Shown here one piece after another: positions 28,859 to 38,381 of a stretch of 64,000 nucleotides of DNA (position 1 is the first letter of the stretch; every line of letters starts with the position of its first letter). The translations under genes and the position numbers were made by a program. The notes beneath the pieces were generated by a model. That model was not told the origin of the DNA. It saw only the letters and a program-made list of their open reading frames with translations, and did no database searches. This DNA comes from Paenirhodobacter populi (lineage in GTDB: Bacteria; Pseudomonadota; Alphaproteobacteria; Rhodobacterales; Rhodobacteraceae), in contig NZ_SAUZ01000006.1 in the NCBI RefSeq assembly GCF_004022215.1, positions 1-64,000 on the forward strand, read 5' to 3'.

Positions 28859-29635
28859 TTACTTGTCGCGGAACTGCGGTTCGCGTTTTTCGAGGAAGGC
28901 GGCCATGCCCTCCTTCTGGTCCTCGGTCGCGAACATCGAATGGAACAGGCGCCGCTCGAACAGCACACCCTCGTTCAGGGTGGTTTCGTAGGCGCGGTCG
29001 ACGCATTCCTTGGCCGCCATCACGCTGATCTGCGATTTCGCCGCGATCTTCTGCGCGGCAGCCATCGCCTCGGGCATCAGCTGCGCCAGCGGCACGACGC
29101 GGGACACGAGGCCGGAACGTTCCGCCTCGGCCGCGTCCATGAAGCGGCCCGTCAGGTGCATGTCCATCGCCTTCGACTTGCCGACGAAGCGGGTCAGGCG
29201 CTGCGTGCCGCCGATCCCGGCGATGATGCCCAGATTGATCTCGGGCTGGCCGAATTTGGCGTTGTCGGCGCAGATGATGAAGTCGCACATCATCGCCAGC
29301 TCGCATCCGCCGCCCAGCGCATAGCCCGCCACCGCCGCGATGATCGGCTTGCGGGTGCGCCCGATCGAATCCGGTTCGGTGCCGAAGAAGTTGGTGCCGA
29401 ACATCTCGACATAGGTTTTCGACGACATTTCCTTGATGTCGGCGCCGGCGGCGAAGGCCTTTTCGGACCCGGTGATGACGATGCATCGGACCTTGTCGTT
29501 GCCATCCGCGGATTTCAGCGCATCGGCCAGTTCGCCCAGCAGCACCGAGTTCAGGGCGTTGAGGGCTTCGGGACGGTTGAGCCGGATCAGGGCGACATTG
29601 TCTTCGATCTCGACGATCAGGGTCTGGTAGGCCAT
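28859..29635 (-). CDS. Enoyl-CoA hydratase
   Basis: 258 residues of the crotonase family. The oxyanion-hole strand [15 protein letters not shown] (about 56-70) and [18 protein letters not shown] (about 101-118) carry both catalytic Glu positions of hydratases (GGCELA, and [18 protein letters not shown]). It hydrates trans-2-enoyl-CoA to 3-hydroxyacyl-CoA in fatty-acid or amino-acid catabolism. It is monocistronic between rpsT and mutM, a common alphaproteobacterial neighbourhood. Confidence 0.94.
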   Translation of the reverse strand: MAYQTLIVEIEDNVALIRLNRPEALNALNSVLLGELADALKSADGNDKVRCIVITGSEKAFAAGADIKEMSSKTYVEMFGTNFFGTEPDSIGRTRKPIIAAVAGYALGGGCELAMMCDFIICADNAKFGQPEINLGIIAGIGGTQRLTRFVGKSKAMDMHLTGRFMDAAEAERSGLVSRVVPLAQLMPEAMAAAQKIAAKSQISVMAAKECVDRAYETTLNEGVLFERRLFHSMFATEDQKEGMAAFLEKREPQFRDK

Positions 29636-29727
29636 CTGGCTTCGCCTTTCCTTGTTTCGAGGCGAGTCCTAGCAGGACGGCCCCGTGAATCAAGCCTTTC
29701 CGGCGCAGGCCCCTTCGGACCGCTGCG

Positions 29728-30573
29728 TCAGTGCTGGCAATGCGGGCAGTAGAAGGTCGAACGCCCGGATTGCACGATCCGCCGCACCGGCCCGCCGCAG
29801 GTGACGCAGGGCTGGTTTTCGCGGTCGTAGACGCGGAAGGCGTGCTGGAAATAGCCCAGTTCGCCCGAGGCCTGCCGATGGTCGCGCAGGCTCGATCCGC
29901 CGGCTTCGATCGCCTCGGTCAGGACCGTGCGGATGACCGGCACGAGGCTGGCGATCCGGGCGGCGGAAATCCGGCCGGCGGGTCGGCGGGGGTCTATTCC
30001 GGCCCGGAACAGGGTTTCCGAGACGTAGATGTTGCCCAGTCCCGCCACAACGCGCTGATCCAGCAGCGCCGCCTTGATCGGCATCGCCCGCCCCTTCAAC
30101 CGCGCGACCAGATAATCTTCGTGGAAGTCGTTGCCGAAAGGCTCGGGGCCAAGCTGCGCCAGCAGCCAGTAGGCGGCCTCCCCCTCCGTTGGGAACAGGT
30201 CCATCGCCCCGAAGCGGCGCGCGTCGTTGAAGGTCACGCGGGCGCCGCCCTCCATCTCGAACACCACATGATCGTGTTTCTGCGGCGCAGGATGGTCGTG
30301 GTGGAAGCCGCCGATCATCGTGCCCGAGACCAGCATCCGCCCCGACATGCCCAGATGGATCAGCAGGCTTTCGCCCCGGTCCAGATCGACGAGGATATAT
30401 TTCGACCGCCGCCGCAGGCGTTCGACCCGCGCGCCGGTCAGGCGTTCGGCCATCCGCTCCGGCAGGGGCCAGCGCAGATCGGGACGGTTCACGCGGGCTT
30501 CGGCGATAATCCGCCCCTCCATCGCGGGCAAAAGCCCCCGACGGACGGTTTCCACCTCGGGCAGTTCGGGCAT
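29728..30573 (-). CDS. mutM: Formamidopyrimidine-DNA glycosylase
   Basis: 281 residues. After Met removal the catalytic Pro begins [13 protein letters not shown]; the Lys of [12 protein letters not shown] and the C-terminal zinc finger ([12 protein letters not shown]...YCPHCQH) are present. It removes 8-oxoguanine and ring-opened purines and nicks the backbone. The start must be at 30573, since the mature N-terminal Pro is the nucleophile. It is transcribed divergently from ubiE. Confidence 0.97.
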   Translation of the reverse strand: MPELPEVETVRRGLLPAMEGRIIAEARVNRPDLRWPLPERMAERLTGARVERLRRRSKYILVDLDRGESLLIHLGMSGRMLVSGTMIGGFHHDHPAPQKHDHVVFEMEGGARVTFNDARRFGAMDLFPTEGEAAYWLLAQLGPEPFGNDFHEDYLVARLKGRAMPIKAALLDQRVVAGLGNIYVSETLFRAGIDPRRPAGRISAARIASLVPVIRTVLTEAIEAGGSSLRDHRQASGELGYFQHAFRVYDRENQPCVTCGGPVRRIVQSGRSTFYCPHCQH

Positions 30574-30589
30574 CTTTTTTCCTGTCGCA

Positions 30590-30617
30590 TTGTCTTGACC
30601 GAAAGGGCACCTATAAG
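30590..30617 (+). promoter_or_regulatory. Candidate sigma-70 promoter of ubiE
   Basis: TTGTCT (30590-30595), 16-base spacer, TATAAG (30612-30617), about 30 bases before the ubiE start in the 74-base mutM/ubiE divergent gap. Confidence 0.55.
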
Positions 30618-30647
30618 AAGAGGAAGATTTCGGGATCGGCAAGAGCG

Positions 30648-31400
30648 ATGACAGCGGAAAACAACAAGACCACCCATTTCGGCTTCAAGACCGTGGACGA
30701 GGACGCGAAGGCCGGAATGGTCCACGGCGTGTTTTCGCGTGTGGCCTCGAAATACGACATCATGAACGACCTGATGAGCGTCGGCATCCATCGGCTGTGG
30801 AAGGACGCGATGATGGATTGGCTGGCGCCGCGTCCGGGGCAGAGGCTGCTGGACGTGGCGGGCGGCACCGGGGATGTGGCGTTCCGCTTCCTCAAGCGCG
30901 CGCCGGGCGCCACCGCCACCGTCTGCGACATGACGGAATCGATGCTGGTCGAGGGCCAGAAGCGCGCCGAGGCCGAGGATATGGCCGAGCGGCTGTCCTG
31001 GGTGGTGGGCGATGCGATGGCTCTGCCGTTCGAGGACAACAGCTTCGATGTCTACACGATCTCCTTCGGGATCCGGAACGTGACGCGCATCCCCGATGCG
31101 CTGCGCGAGGCGTATCGCGTGCTGCGCCCCGGCGGGCGGCTGATGGTGCTGGAATTCAGCCAGATTCCGAACGACATGCTGCAATGGCTCTATGACCGCT
31201 ATTCCTTCAACGTGATCCCGGTCATGGGGCAGATCGTGGCGAACGACCGCGACAGCTATCAATATCTTGTGGAATCGATCCGCAAGTTCCCGGATCAGGA
31301 GACCTTCGCCAGCATGATCCGCGACGCGGGATTCGAGCAGGTGAAATACCGCAATCTGTCCCTGGGGATCGCTGCGCTGCATTCCGGCTGGAAGATCTGA
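30648..31400 (+). CDS. ubiE: Demethylmenaquinone/2-polyprenyl-benzoquinol C-methyltransferase
   Basis: 250 residues. SAM-binding motif [16 protein letters not shown] (about 66-81), UbiE signatures [18 protein letters not shown] (about 38-55) and [20 protein letters not shown]. It adds the C-methyl group in ubiquinone biosynthesis. It forms an operon with ubiB 18 bases downstream. Confidence 0.96.
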   Translation: MTAENNKTTHFGFKTVDEDAKAGMVHGVFSRVASKYDIMNDLMSVGIHRLWKDAMMDWLAPRPGQRLLDVAGGTGDVAFRFLKRAPGATATVCDMTESMLVEGQKRAEAEDMAERLSWVVGDAMALPFEDNSFDVYTISFGIRNVTRIPDALREAYRVLRPGGRLMVLEFSQIPNDMLQWLYDRYSFNVIPVMGQIVANDRDSYQYLVESIRKFPDQETFASMIRDAGFEQVKYRNLSLGIAALHSGWKI

Positions 31401-31418
31401 GATGCGGGAATTTCCGAA

Positions 31419-32948
31419 ATGAGAGGCCCGCACAACATCTGGCGGCTGATCCGCACCGGCGCCACCTTTGAACGCACCGGCGCGATGCGCGAGGCGCTGG
31501 AGGCGATGGACGCTCCGCCCCGGCTGCGGCTGGTCGCGCGGATCATGGGCTGGCCATTCAAATGGCTGGGCTACAAGGGCGATCCCGCCCTGCCGCCGGT
31601 CACGCGGGCGATCACCGCGCTCGGGCCGGCCTATATCAAGTTCGGGCAGGTGCTTTCGACCCGGCCGGATGTGGTCGGGCCGGATCTGGCGAACCAGCTG
31701 CGCGTGCTGCAGGACAGGCTGCCCCCCTTCCCCACCGAGGTCGCCAAGGCGATGATCGCCGAGGAACTGATGCGGCCCGTCGACGCGCTTTTTTCCGAAT
31801 TTTCGGAGCCCGTCGCCGCCGCCTCGATCGCGCAGGTGCATCAGGCGGTGCGGGCGGATACCGGCGAGAGGGTGGCGGTCAAGGTGCTGCGGCCCGGCAT
31901 CGAAAAGGCCTTCCGCAAGGATCTGGATGCGTTCCATTTCGCCGCGGCGATGATCGAACGGCTGTCACCGGCGTCGCGGCGGCTGCGTCCCTCGGACGTC
32001 ATCAACCATTTCGAGGGCACGGTTCTTGGGGAGCTGGACCTGCGGCTGGAGGCGGCGGCCGCATCCCAGTTCGCGGCGAATACGGCGGGGGATGCGCATT
32101 TTCGCGTGCCGCAGCCGGTCTGGTCCCTGTCCGGGCGCAGCGTGATGACGATGGACTGGGCCGAGGGCATCCCGATGGGCGATGTCGCGGCGCTGCGTGC
32201 CGCCGGGCACGATCTGGTCGCGCTGTCGGAACGGGTCCTGCAACTGTTCCTCAGCCATGCTTTGCGCGACGGCTATTTCCACGCCGACATGCATCAGGGG
32301 AACCTGAAGGTCGCCGAAAACGGCGACATCATCGCCTTCGATTTCGGCATCATGGGGCAGATCGACGAATATACCCGCCGCGTCTATGCCGAGATCCTGA
32401 TGGGCTTCATCCGCCGCGACTATCGCCGTGTCGCCGAGGTGCATTTCGAGGCGGGCTATGTCCCCGCCGACCGCGATGTGAACAATTTCGCGCTGGCGCT
32501 GCGGGCGGTGGGCGAGCCGATCTTCGGCATGAATGCGACCCAGATTTCCATGGCGCGGCTGCTGGCCTATCTTTTCGAGGTCACCGAGCGATTCGGGATG
32601 GAGACGCGGACCGAACTGATCCTGCTGCAACGCACGATGGTCGTGGTCGAAGGCGTGGCCCGGTCGCTGAATCCCGCGATGAACATGTGGGAGACGGCCC
32701 GCCCGGTGGTGGAGACCTATATCCGCGAAAACCTTGGCCCCAAGGCCGCGCTGCGCGATATGCGGCGCACGGCGCTGGTGCTGGGTCATTTCGGCCCGCG
32801 GCTGCCATCGCTTTTGCAGGGTCTGCTCATGCGGCGCGACGAGCCAAAGCAGGAACCGCCACCCCGGAGCCGTTCCGCCACCGCATGGCTGGTGCTGGCG
32901 GGGGGGGCTCTGGTCGCGGTCGGGGCGATGCTGGGGCAGGCCTTCTGA
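31419..32948 (+). CDS. ubiB: UbiB atypical kinase/ATPase for ubiquinone biosynthesis
   Basis: 509 residues. ADCK/UbiB family: the KxGQ motif in AYIKFGQVLSTRPD (about 70-83), the Ala-rich loop AAASIAQVHQAV in place of a Gly-rich loop, catalytic HADMHQGNLKV and DFGIMG, and C-terminal hydrophobic helix WLVLAGGALVAVGAML. It is an ATPase aiding ubiquinone biosynthesis at the membrane. Coenzyme-A gene coaBC, often next, is absent here: a flagellar gene converges one base after the stop. Confidence 0.95.
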   Translation: MRGPHNIWRLIRTGATFERTGAMREALEAMDAPPRLRLVARIMGWPFKWLGYKGDPALPPVTRAITALGPAYIKFGQVLSTRPDVVGPDLANQLRVLQDRLPPFPTEVAKAMIAEELMRPVDALFSEFSEPVAAASIAQVHQAVRADTGERVAVKVLRPGIEKAFRKDLDAFHFAAAMIERLSPASRRLRPSDVINHFEGTVLGELDLRLEAAAASQFAANTAGDAHFRVPQPVWSLSGRSVMTMDWAEGIPMGDVAALRAAGHDLVALSERVLQLFLSHALRDGYFHADMHQGNLKVAENGDIIAFDFGIMGQIDEYTRRVYAEILMGFIRRDYRRVAEVHFEAGYVPADRDVNNFALALRAVGEPIFGMNATQISMARLLAYLFEVTERFGMETRTELILLQRTMVVVEGVARSLNPAMNMWETARPVVETYIRENLGPKAALRDMRRTALVLGHFGPRLPSLLQGLLMRRDEPKQEPPPRSRSATAWLVLAGGALVAVGAMLGQAF

Positions 32949-33611
32949 TCAGGCGTTCGCCGCGCGCAGCGCGACGACATCGCCGGGCGCGATCTCCTGC
33001 CCGTTGTCGAGAAGAAGCGTCACGCCGCCCGTGCCGAGGCGCACCTCGGTGATCCCGCTGTAAACCTGCGCGGCATTCGCCGAGAGCAGTTCGCCGTTGC
33101 TGTAGCTTTCGAAGCTGAAGCTGTAGACCCCGGCCCCGAGCAGGTTGCCCGAGGCGTCGGTGCCATTCCAGGCGACTTCCGAGGCGTCGACCGGGACAGG
33201 CAGGCGGGTAACTTCGCTGCCCGAAGCGTTCTTCACCACAAGCACCGCCTGATCCGCGCCCGAAGCCACATCGAAGGCCATGGTCACCGGCGCCGTCCCG
33301 TCGAAAAGCGCCGGCGTCTGCGCCAGGGCGCGCATGCCCACCCAATCGGCATATTGCGACATGCCCGACCCGCCGAGCTGCGTTGAAAGCGCTTCCAGAA
33401 GGTCGTTGGTCTTCACCTGCTGCTCGACCTGCGAAAACTGGGCCAGCTGCGCGGCATAGTCCGAGCTGTCGATCGGGCTCGTCGGATCCTGATTCTGCAA
33501 CTGCGTCGTCATCAGTTTCAGGAAGGTCTGGAAATCCGAGCTGATGGTTTCCTTCGCCGTATATGTGTTCGTCGTCGTTGCCGCACCACTGGCGGCCGTT
33601 ATCGTGGTCAT
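32949..33611 (-). CDS. flgD: Flagellar hook assembly protein FlgD
   Basis: 220 residues. N-terminal FLKLMTTQLQNQDPTSPIDS (about 29-48) and AQLAQFSQVEQQVKTN are the FlgD capping signature; the C-terminal half has FlgD Ig-like strands (VAWNGTDASGNLLGAGVYSF). FlgD caps the growing hook and helps polymerise FlgE. It lies 15 bases after fliK, in the same operon. Its stop abuts the ubiB stop on the other strand. Confidence 0.93.
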   Translation of the reverse strand: MTTITAASGAATTTNTYTAKETISSDFQTFLKLMTTQLQNQDPTSPIDSSDYAAQLAQFSQVEQQVKTNDLLEALSTQLGGSGMSQYADWVGMRALAQTPALFDGTAPVTMAFDVASGADQAVLVVKNASGSEVTRLPVPVDASEVAWNGTDASGNLLGAGVYSFSFESYSNGELLSANAAQVYSGITEVRLGTGGVTLLLDNGQEIAPGDVVALRAANA

Positions 33612-33626
33612 GCTGTCATCCTTTGG

Positions 33627-34643
33627 TCACATTCTCAGATCCAGCCCACCCGTTACCCGAAGGGTGGCACGGGGCGGCGGGGCAATGCTTTCGGCTTCCG
33701 GCGCATCCGCCGCGGTCATCGGATCGGCGGGGCCATCCCGTCTGTCCCGCCCCTGTTCCCCGAAGCTGAAGGTGACCTCGGAATAGCCCACCTGCCGGAA
33801 ATCCTTTTCAAGCCCGTCGACATGGCGGCGCAGCAGGTCCTGGGTTTCCGGCCTTTCGGCCTGGATGGTGACGTGGAGTTTTCCGTCGTCGGAATGCAGC
33901 ACCAGCTTGAGATGACCGAGTTCCTCGGGCGAAAGGGCAAGCTCGACCGCACCCTCCGGCGTGATCTGCGCAGCCTGCACGATCTGCTGCGAGACGAGTT
34001 GCGCCTGTTGCGCTGCCGAAGCCCCCTGATGGCGGGCGTTGAGCGCCGTGGTCGCCCCATAAAGCGACTGCGCGTCGGCGGAAAATCCGCGCCCCGATGT
34101 ATCTGAAGAGGGGTCGGATCGTTCCGGGGCGTCGTGGCCATCGCTCATGTCCGGCTGCGGTTCGTCCGCGTCCTGCGAAAGATCGGCAGAGTCCGAATCG
34201 ACGCCGCCAGCCTGCGAGATATCCCCGCTGTCCCCCGCGCCCTTTTCCTTCGCCGCTTCGGGGATGACCTCGACGGTATCGTCCGGCGTCGGATCGACTG
34301 TCATCTCGGCGGCCTGTTCCCGCGTCGGGTTCTGCTGCGGCTCGTCAGCTTCGGAACCCCGCATGTCGGCTGCAACAGGCGACGCGGGCGACTCCACCAC
34401 CGGGTCGGTATTCGCAATCTCCCCGGTCGCCTGTGTCTTTGCCCCGGTTTCATCGGCGGTCGCGGGCATGGCCAACATCATACCTGCCAGAGCCGGATCC
34501 TCGTCCGCAGCCTCCTCCTCCCGCGCCTGATCCAGATAACGGGAAAAATCCTCTCCGGCCATTTCAGGCGCCCTGTTCCTGTTCGCGGGCCGTTTGCCCG
34601 GATCGGCGTCGGCGGCCATAAGATCCATCGGGGGAGCATTCAT
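33627..34643 (-). CDS. fliK: Flagellar hook-length control protein FliK
   Basis: 338 residues. The first ~200 are acidic, Asp/Glu/Ala/Pro-rich and low in complexity, as in FliK; the C-terminal domain contains AVELALSPEELGHLKLVLHS, the Flg_hook signature. The protein is a secreted ruler that switches export from hook to filament. The ATG at 34643 is used over an in-frame TTG just before it. It heads fliK-flgD and is divergent from the rod-binding protein gene. Confidence 0.88.
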   Translation of the reverse strand: MNAPPMDLMAADADPGKRPANRNRAPEMAGEDFSRYLDQAREEEAADEDPALAGMMLAMPATADETGAKTQATGEIANTDPVVESPASPVAADMRGSEADEPQQNPTREQAAEMTVDPTPDDTVEVIPEAAKEKGAGDSGDISQAGGVDSDSADLSQDADEPQPDMSDGHDAPERSDPSSDTSGRGFSADAQSLYGATTALNARHQGASAAQQAQLVSQQIVQAAQITPEGAVELALSPEELGHLKLVLHSDDGKLHVTIQAERPETQDLLRRHVDGLEKDFRQVGYSEVTFSFGEQGRDRRDGPADPMTAADAPEAESIAPPPRATLRVTGGLDLRM

Positions 34644-34750
34644 CAATGACCTCGGACTTCTGTCGTTCCGCCGATCATGACCCGGGCAGGATTACTGATT
34701 CTTTACCTCCCGCCATCATTCTGGGAAAAATTTCCACAATGGGGTGCCCG

Positions 34751-35041
34751 ATGATCAACGACATATCCGGCGGTTTCCGCCCCTTGCCAGAGGCGACCTC
34801 CCGCGGCCGGGCAGAGGAGCTGAAGGAAAAGGCCGTGCAGCTCGAAGCGAATTTCCTGTCGGAAATGCTTGGATATGCCGGGTTCAGCGCGCTGCAAGGC
34901 GAATTCGGGGGCGGCATCGGTGAAGAACAGTTCACCTCGTTCCTGCGCGATTCCTATGCCCAGACGATGGCCGAGACCGGCGGAATAGGCCTCGCCGAGA
35001 CGATCCATCACGCCCTGACGAAAGGCACCGAAAATGCGTAA
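34751..35041 (+). CDS. Rod-binding protein (FlgJ N-terminal-like)
   Basis: 96 residues with AVQLEANFLSEMLGYAGFSA and GGGIGEEQFTSFLRDSYAQ, the rod-binding domain found at the N-terminus of FlgJ. In alphaproteobacteria it stands alone without the muramidase. It caps the rod as it is built. The ATG at 34751 follows GGGGTG; the in-frame ATG at 34739 is the alternative. Its end overlaps flgN by eight bases. Confidence 0.85.
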   Translation: MINDISGGFRPLPEATSRGRAEELKEKAVQLEANFLSEMLGYAGFSALQGEFGGGIGEEQFTSFLRDSYAQTMAETGGIGLAETIHHALTKGTENA

Positions 35042-35369
35042 CACCCCGGCCACGCGGCTTTCCGGGATTCTGGAACAGGAACGCCGGGCGATTCTTTCGG
35101 GCGATTTCGCCCGGCTGCCCCAGTTGATCGAGGCCAAGGAAAGGCTGACCTCCGCACCGCTCGATCTGTCGCGGGAGGATGCCGCCGCCCTGCAACAGGC
35201 CGCGCAGCAGAACCAGCGCCTTCTGTCCGCGTCGCTGCGGGGGGTTCGCAGCGCGCTCAACCGCTTGCAGCAGATCGACGAAGGGGTGCGCGGCTACACC
35301 GGATACGACCGCAACGGACAGGCGACCTCCATCCGCCGCAGCGAGGGGAATGTCGAGCGGCGCGCCTGA
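35034..35369 (+). CDS. flgN: FlgN-like flagellar export chaperone
   Basis: 111 residues, almost wholly helical with coiled-coil character (LSGILEQERRAILSGDFARL, LQQAAQQNQRLLSASLRGVR). This matches the FlgN family, which holds hook-filament junction proteins FlgK and FlgL for export. It is coupled to the rod-binding gene and ends just before a strong terminator. The match is by pattern and position more than by invariant residues. Confidence 0.75.
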   Translation: MRNTPATRLSGILEQERRAILSGDFARLPQLIEAKERLTSAPLDLSREDAAALQQAAQQNQRLLSASLRGVRSALNRLQQIDEGVRGYTGYDRNGQATSIRRSEGNVERRA

Positions 35370-35395
35370 GCGGATCGTTACAATGCAATGTATCA

Positions 35396-35419
35396 AAGGC
35401 CGGCCGAGAGGCCGGCCTT
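35396..35419 (+). terminator. Terminator after flgN
   Basis: AAGGCCGGCC-GAGA-GGCCGGCCTT: a 10-bp perfect stem with a GAGA loop, 27 bases past the flgN stop, isolating it from flagellin. Confidence 0.9.
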
Positions 35420-35575
35420 AGCATTTCATTAGGCCCTTGAATGCAAGGATGACCCCGCATCCCGATGGATGGCGCGGTAAGCACAGCAAACCGCAACGGT
35501 CAGAACGCCGCGAGTGCCGTTTATGACGGCTCGTGAAACCATCGGCGTAAAGCGCCGAAATGAAGGACCTACAGA

Positions 35576-36430
35576 ATGACCAGCATTATCACCAATACCA
35601 GCGCCATGACCGCGTTGCAGACCCTCAAGTCCATCAACTCGAACCTGGCTTCGGCCCAGAACGAGATTTCGACCGGCAAGACCATCTCGACGGCAAAGGA
35701 CAACGCCGCGATCTGGTCGATCACCAAGGTCATGGAATCGGATGTGTCCGGTATCAACTCGATCAAGACCGCCTTGGATCTCGGAGGATCGACCGTTTCG
35801 GTCGCACGGGAGGCGACCGAGTCGATCGTGAAGGATCTTCAGAGCATTCAGGATCTGGTGGTTCAGGCTCAGGCTGAGAACGTCGACAAGGAGACTCTGC
35901 AAACGCAGATCACCAACAAGATGGACAGCATCCGGAACTATATTTCCGGTGCCCAGTTCAATGGGCTGAATTTTCTCAATACGACTGGGGATGACGTCAA
36001 GGTGCTTGCCGCGCTCAATCGCGACAACACCGGTGCCGTCAGCACGGATACGATCGATATCGAACGGAACCAGCTCTACGATGGTTCTGCATTCACGGGT
36101 GCCCTCGCCGGTCTCGAAGGTCTTGACGTGGAAACCGCCGCTGACGCAACGGCACTTCAAGCGGCTATGACTGCGATCAACAGCGTGCTTTCGGCGACGA
36201 CCAAGGTGGCCTCCTACTACGGCGCCAAGGAAGCACAGATCGCGAGCCAGTCGGAGTTCATGGGCAAGCTTTCGGACGCGATGACCGCTGGCATCGGCAC
36301 GTTGGTCGATGCGGATATGGAAGAAGCCTCCGCCCGTCTGACCGCGCTGCAAACCCAACAGCAGCTTGGCATCCAGGCGCTGTCGATCGCCAACCAGACG
36401 CCGCAGAACATTCTGGCTCTGTTCCGCTAA
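35576..36430 (+). CDS. fliC: Flagellin
   Basis: 284 residues, short as in alphaproteobacteria. Conserved N-terminal D0/D1 helix (SIITNTSAMTALQTLKSINS, about 3-22) and C-terminal D0 helix (LTALQTQQQLGIQALSIANQ, then TPQNILALFR); the variable middle is small. It forms the filament. AAGGAC precedes the ATG. The third-position GC is lower than in neighbours, common for highly expressed flagellin. The 5' leader likely carries the FlbT target. Confidence 0.96.
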   Translation: MTSIITNTSAMTALQTLKSINSNLASAQNEISTGKTISTAKDNAAIWSITKVMESDVSGINSIKTALDLGGSTVSVAREATESIVKDLQSIQDLVVQAQAENVDKETLQTQITNKMDSIRNYISGAQFNGLNFLNTTGDDVKVLAALNRDNTGAVSTDTIDIERNQLYDGSAFTGALAGLEGLDVETAADATALQAAMTAINSVLSATTKVASYYGAKEAQIASQSEFMGKLSDAMTAGIGTLVDADMEEASARLTALQTQQQLGIQALSIANQTPQNILALFR

Positions 36431-36439
36431 TGACCAAAG

Positions 36440-36461
36440 GGGGCGCCGGATTCGGCGCCCC
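36440..36461 (+). terminator. Terminator after flagellin
   Basis: GGGGCGCCG-GATT-CGGCGCCCC followed by TTAT, ten bases after the flagellin stop. It fits a terminator that ends most flagellin transcripts before flaF. Confidence 0.88.
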
Positions 36462-36526
36462 TTATCCGACCGGATCGGTCGGCCGGACTTAGATTGTCTG
36501 CCTTTTCACCGCAGGAAGGTTCACCC

Positions 36527-36904
36527 GTGAGTGTGACATTGATGGCCAAAACGGCCTATGCTGACCCCAATCAACCCACCCGGACGCCCCGAGATACGGA
36601 ATATGAAGCGTTCGCCCGCGTCACACGCCGCCTGAAGCAGGCGAGCAACCCCGATGCGCATGATTTCCCCGGTCTCGTCAGCGCGGTGCATGACAACCGT
36701 CAGCTCTGGAACGTTCTGGCGGCGGATGTCGCGTTGCCCGAAAATCCGCTTCCCGGCGAATTGCGCGCGCGGTTGAGCTATCTGGCAGCCTTCACACGCC
36801 TTCATTCCCAGAAGATTCTGGAAAGCAAGGCCTCGGTGGACATCCTCATCGAAATCAATACGTCGATCATGCGCGGCCTGCGCTGCGAAGGAAAGCCGAC
36901 ATGA
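36527..36904 (+). CDS. flaF: Flagellar biosynthesis regulator FlaF
   Basis: 125 residues, with the FlaF pattern TEYEAFARVTRRLKQA, LWNVLAADVALPENPLP, and LIEINTSIMRGL. FlaF promotes flagellin translation or secretion opposite to FlbT. The start is the GTG at 36527, seven bases after AGGAAGG; an ATG at 36542 lacks a site. It overlaps flbT by four bases. Confidence 0.92.
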   Translation: MSVTLMAKTAYADPNQPTRTPRDTEYEAFARVTRRLKQASNPDAHDFPGLVSAVHDNRQLWNVLAADVALPENPLPGELRARLSYLAAFTRLHSQKILESKASVDILIEINTSIMRGLRCEGKPT

Positions 36905-37308
36905 GCGGCCTTGTCCTGAAGCTGGCCCCGAAGGAAAGGGTTCTGATCAACGGCGCGGTGATCGAGAATGGCGAGCGTCGTTCTCGGCTGGCGATCATGA
37001 CCCCGAATGCGCATATCCTGCGCCTGCGCGATGCGATCCACCCGGAGGAGGTCAACACCCCGGTGCGGCGCGTCTGCTACATTGCCCAGCTCGTCCTGTC
37101 CGGCGATGTTTCCGCGTCCGATGCGCATGTTCAGCTTCTGCGCGGAATCGAGCAGCTCAGTCAGGTCCTGACCGATCATGACAGCCGCAAGCAACTCGGG
37201 CTGGCCACCAGTGCCGTTCTGGAAAGTCAGCATTACAACGTCCTCAAGGCCCTCCGCAGCCTGTTGCCGCGGGAGGAACGGCTTCTCGCGGCAGGATCGC
37301 GGCCATGA
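36901..37308 (+). CDS. flbT: Flagellin mRNA regulator FlbT
   Basis: 135 residues. LKLAPKERVLINGAVIENG (about 6-24) and ILRLRDAIHPEEVNTPVRRV match FlbT, which binds the 5' leader of flagellin mRNA and represses translation until the hook is complete. It overlaps both flanking genes through ATGA. Confidence 0.94.
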   Translation: MSGLVLKLAPKERVLINGAVIENGERRSRLAIMTPNAHILRLRDAIHPEEVNTPVRRVCYIAQLVLSGDVSASDAHVQLLRGIEQLSQVLTDHDSRKQLGLATSAVLESQHYNVLKALRSLLPREERLLAAGSRP

Positions 37309-38123
37309 CCTACACGCCAGCGATTCCAACGGGTGGATATGCAGGCTGGCTTATCCTCAACCGCACCATGGCCAAGCAGGAAGCCGCCTTCGTTCAGACG
37401 GCGGCTTATCAGCGCAACGAAGACTATTTTCGGGAAAAGATCGGCAGCATCACCTCGGCCGAGGAACTTGTCGCCGACCGGCGCCTGCTTGCAGTTGCGC
37501 TTGGCGCTTTCGGTCTGGATGACGATATCAACAGCAAGGCGTTCATCAGAAAGGTGCTGGCAGAAGGCACGCAGGCCTCGGATTCTCTGGCGAACCGTCT
37601 GAGCGACAAGAGCTATTTCAAACTGGCCGAGGCCTTCGGCTTCGGCGATTATGAAACGCCCCGCACGGCGGAGGCCGGCTTCGCAGACGGAATCCTTGAA
37701 AAATACAAGAATCGCCAGTTCGAGGTCGCCGTGGGAGCGGTCAACGAATCGTTTCGATTCGCCCTGACAGCGCAACGTGATCTACCCGAAATCGCGGCGA
37801 AATCATCCTCGAACAATACGAAATGGTATCAGATCATTGGATCGTCGCCATTAGCCAGCTTCATGCAGTCAGCCCTTGGCCTTCCCACGGCGATTTCAAG
37901 TCTGGATGTCGACCGCCAGCTTGAGATTTACAAGCAGAAGGCCAAAACCCTGTTCGGGACAGACGACCTCGCCGCCATTGTCTCCGGTGATGGTATGGAC
38001 AAGTTGATCAAATCCTATCTCGTCAGAACCCAGTTGACGGAGGGAACCTCTGCCACAGGGCAATCTGCCGCCCTGCAGATCCTGCAAGGGACTTCCACCA
38101 ATCTGCTCTCACTGCTTCTCTAA
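37305..38123 (+). CDS. DUF1217 flagellar-locus protein
   Basis: 272 residues with two related halves typical of DUF1217 proteins: YFREKIGSITSAEELVADRR followed by LLAVALGAFGLDDDI, and a second SLANRLSDKSYFKLAEAFGF. Found almost only in alphaproteobacterial flagellar clusters; the exact role is not established. It is coupled to flbT and is the last intact gene before the IS remnants. Confidence 0.88.
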   Translation: MTYTPAIPTGGYAGWLILNRTMAKQEAAFVQTAAYQRNEDYFREKIGSITSAEELVADRRLLAVALGAFGLDDDINSKAFIRKVLAEGTQASDSLANRLSDKSYFKLAEAFGFGDYETPRTAEAGFADGILEKYKNRQFEVAVGAVNESFRFALTAQRDLPEIAAKSSSNNTKWYQIIGSSPLASFMQSALGLPTAISSLDVDRQLEIYKQKAKTLFGTDDLAAIVSGDGMDKLIKSYLVRTQLTEGTSATGQSAALQILQGTSTNLLSLLL

Positions 38124-38381
38124 GCTACAGTCTTCGGTAACGGGACGGTCCCAATCAATGGGTTTTGCGCATGTATTATGCACCGGTGGGCAGCGGTTCT
38201 GTCCTTTAATAGTTTGATCTGCGTTCCTGTTCATGCGGCCTGCGTCCGAGGCCGCCCCGGGTGCATGCTTCGGTCCGTAGTCAACGCGACGGTGGCCAAC
38301 ATGATGCTGATTCAATGGCATTCCGGTGTGCCCATCTCATTGGCGTGCTCGGCAAGATCGGCATCAGTCATGAGCACGGCA
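38124..38381. other. Non-coding, rearranged region before the IS110 remnant
   Basis: About 260 bases with no convincing gene. Translations in all frames are broken by stops and do not resemble the flagellar genes to the left. It is probably IS110 or other mobile debris. Confidence 0.5.

Noticed and set aside
34644-34750. FliA-type promoter (TAAA-N15-GCCGATAA) between fliK and the rod-binding gene
   Set aside because: Only a poor match to the second half could be found (TAAA-N15-CCCGGGTC).
35425-35575. Sigma-54 promoter upstream of flagellin
   Set aside because: No GG/GC pair with the required 10-base spacing was found in the leader.
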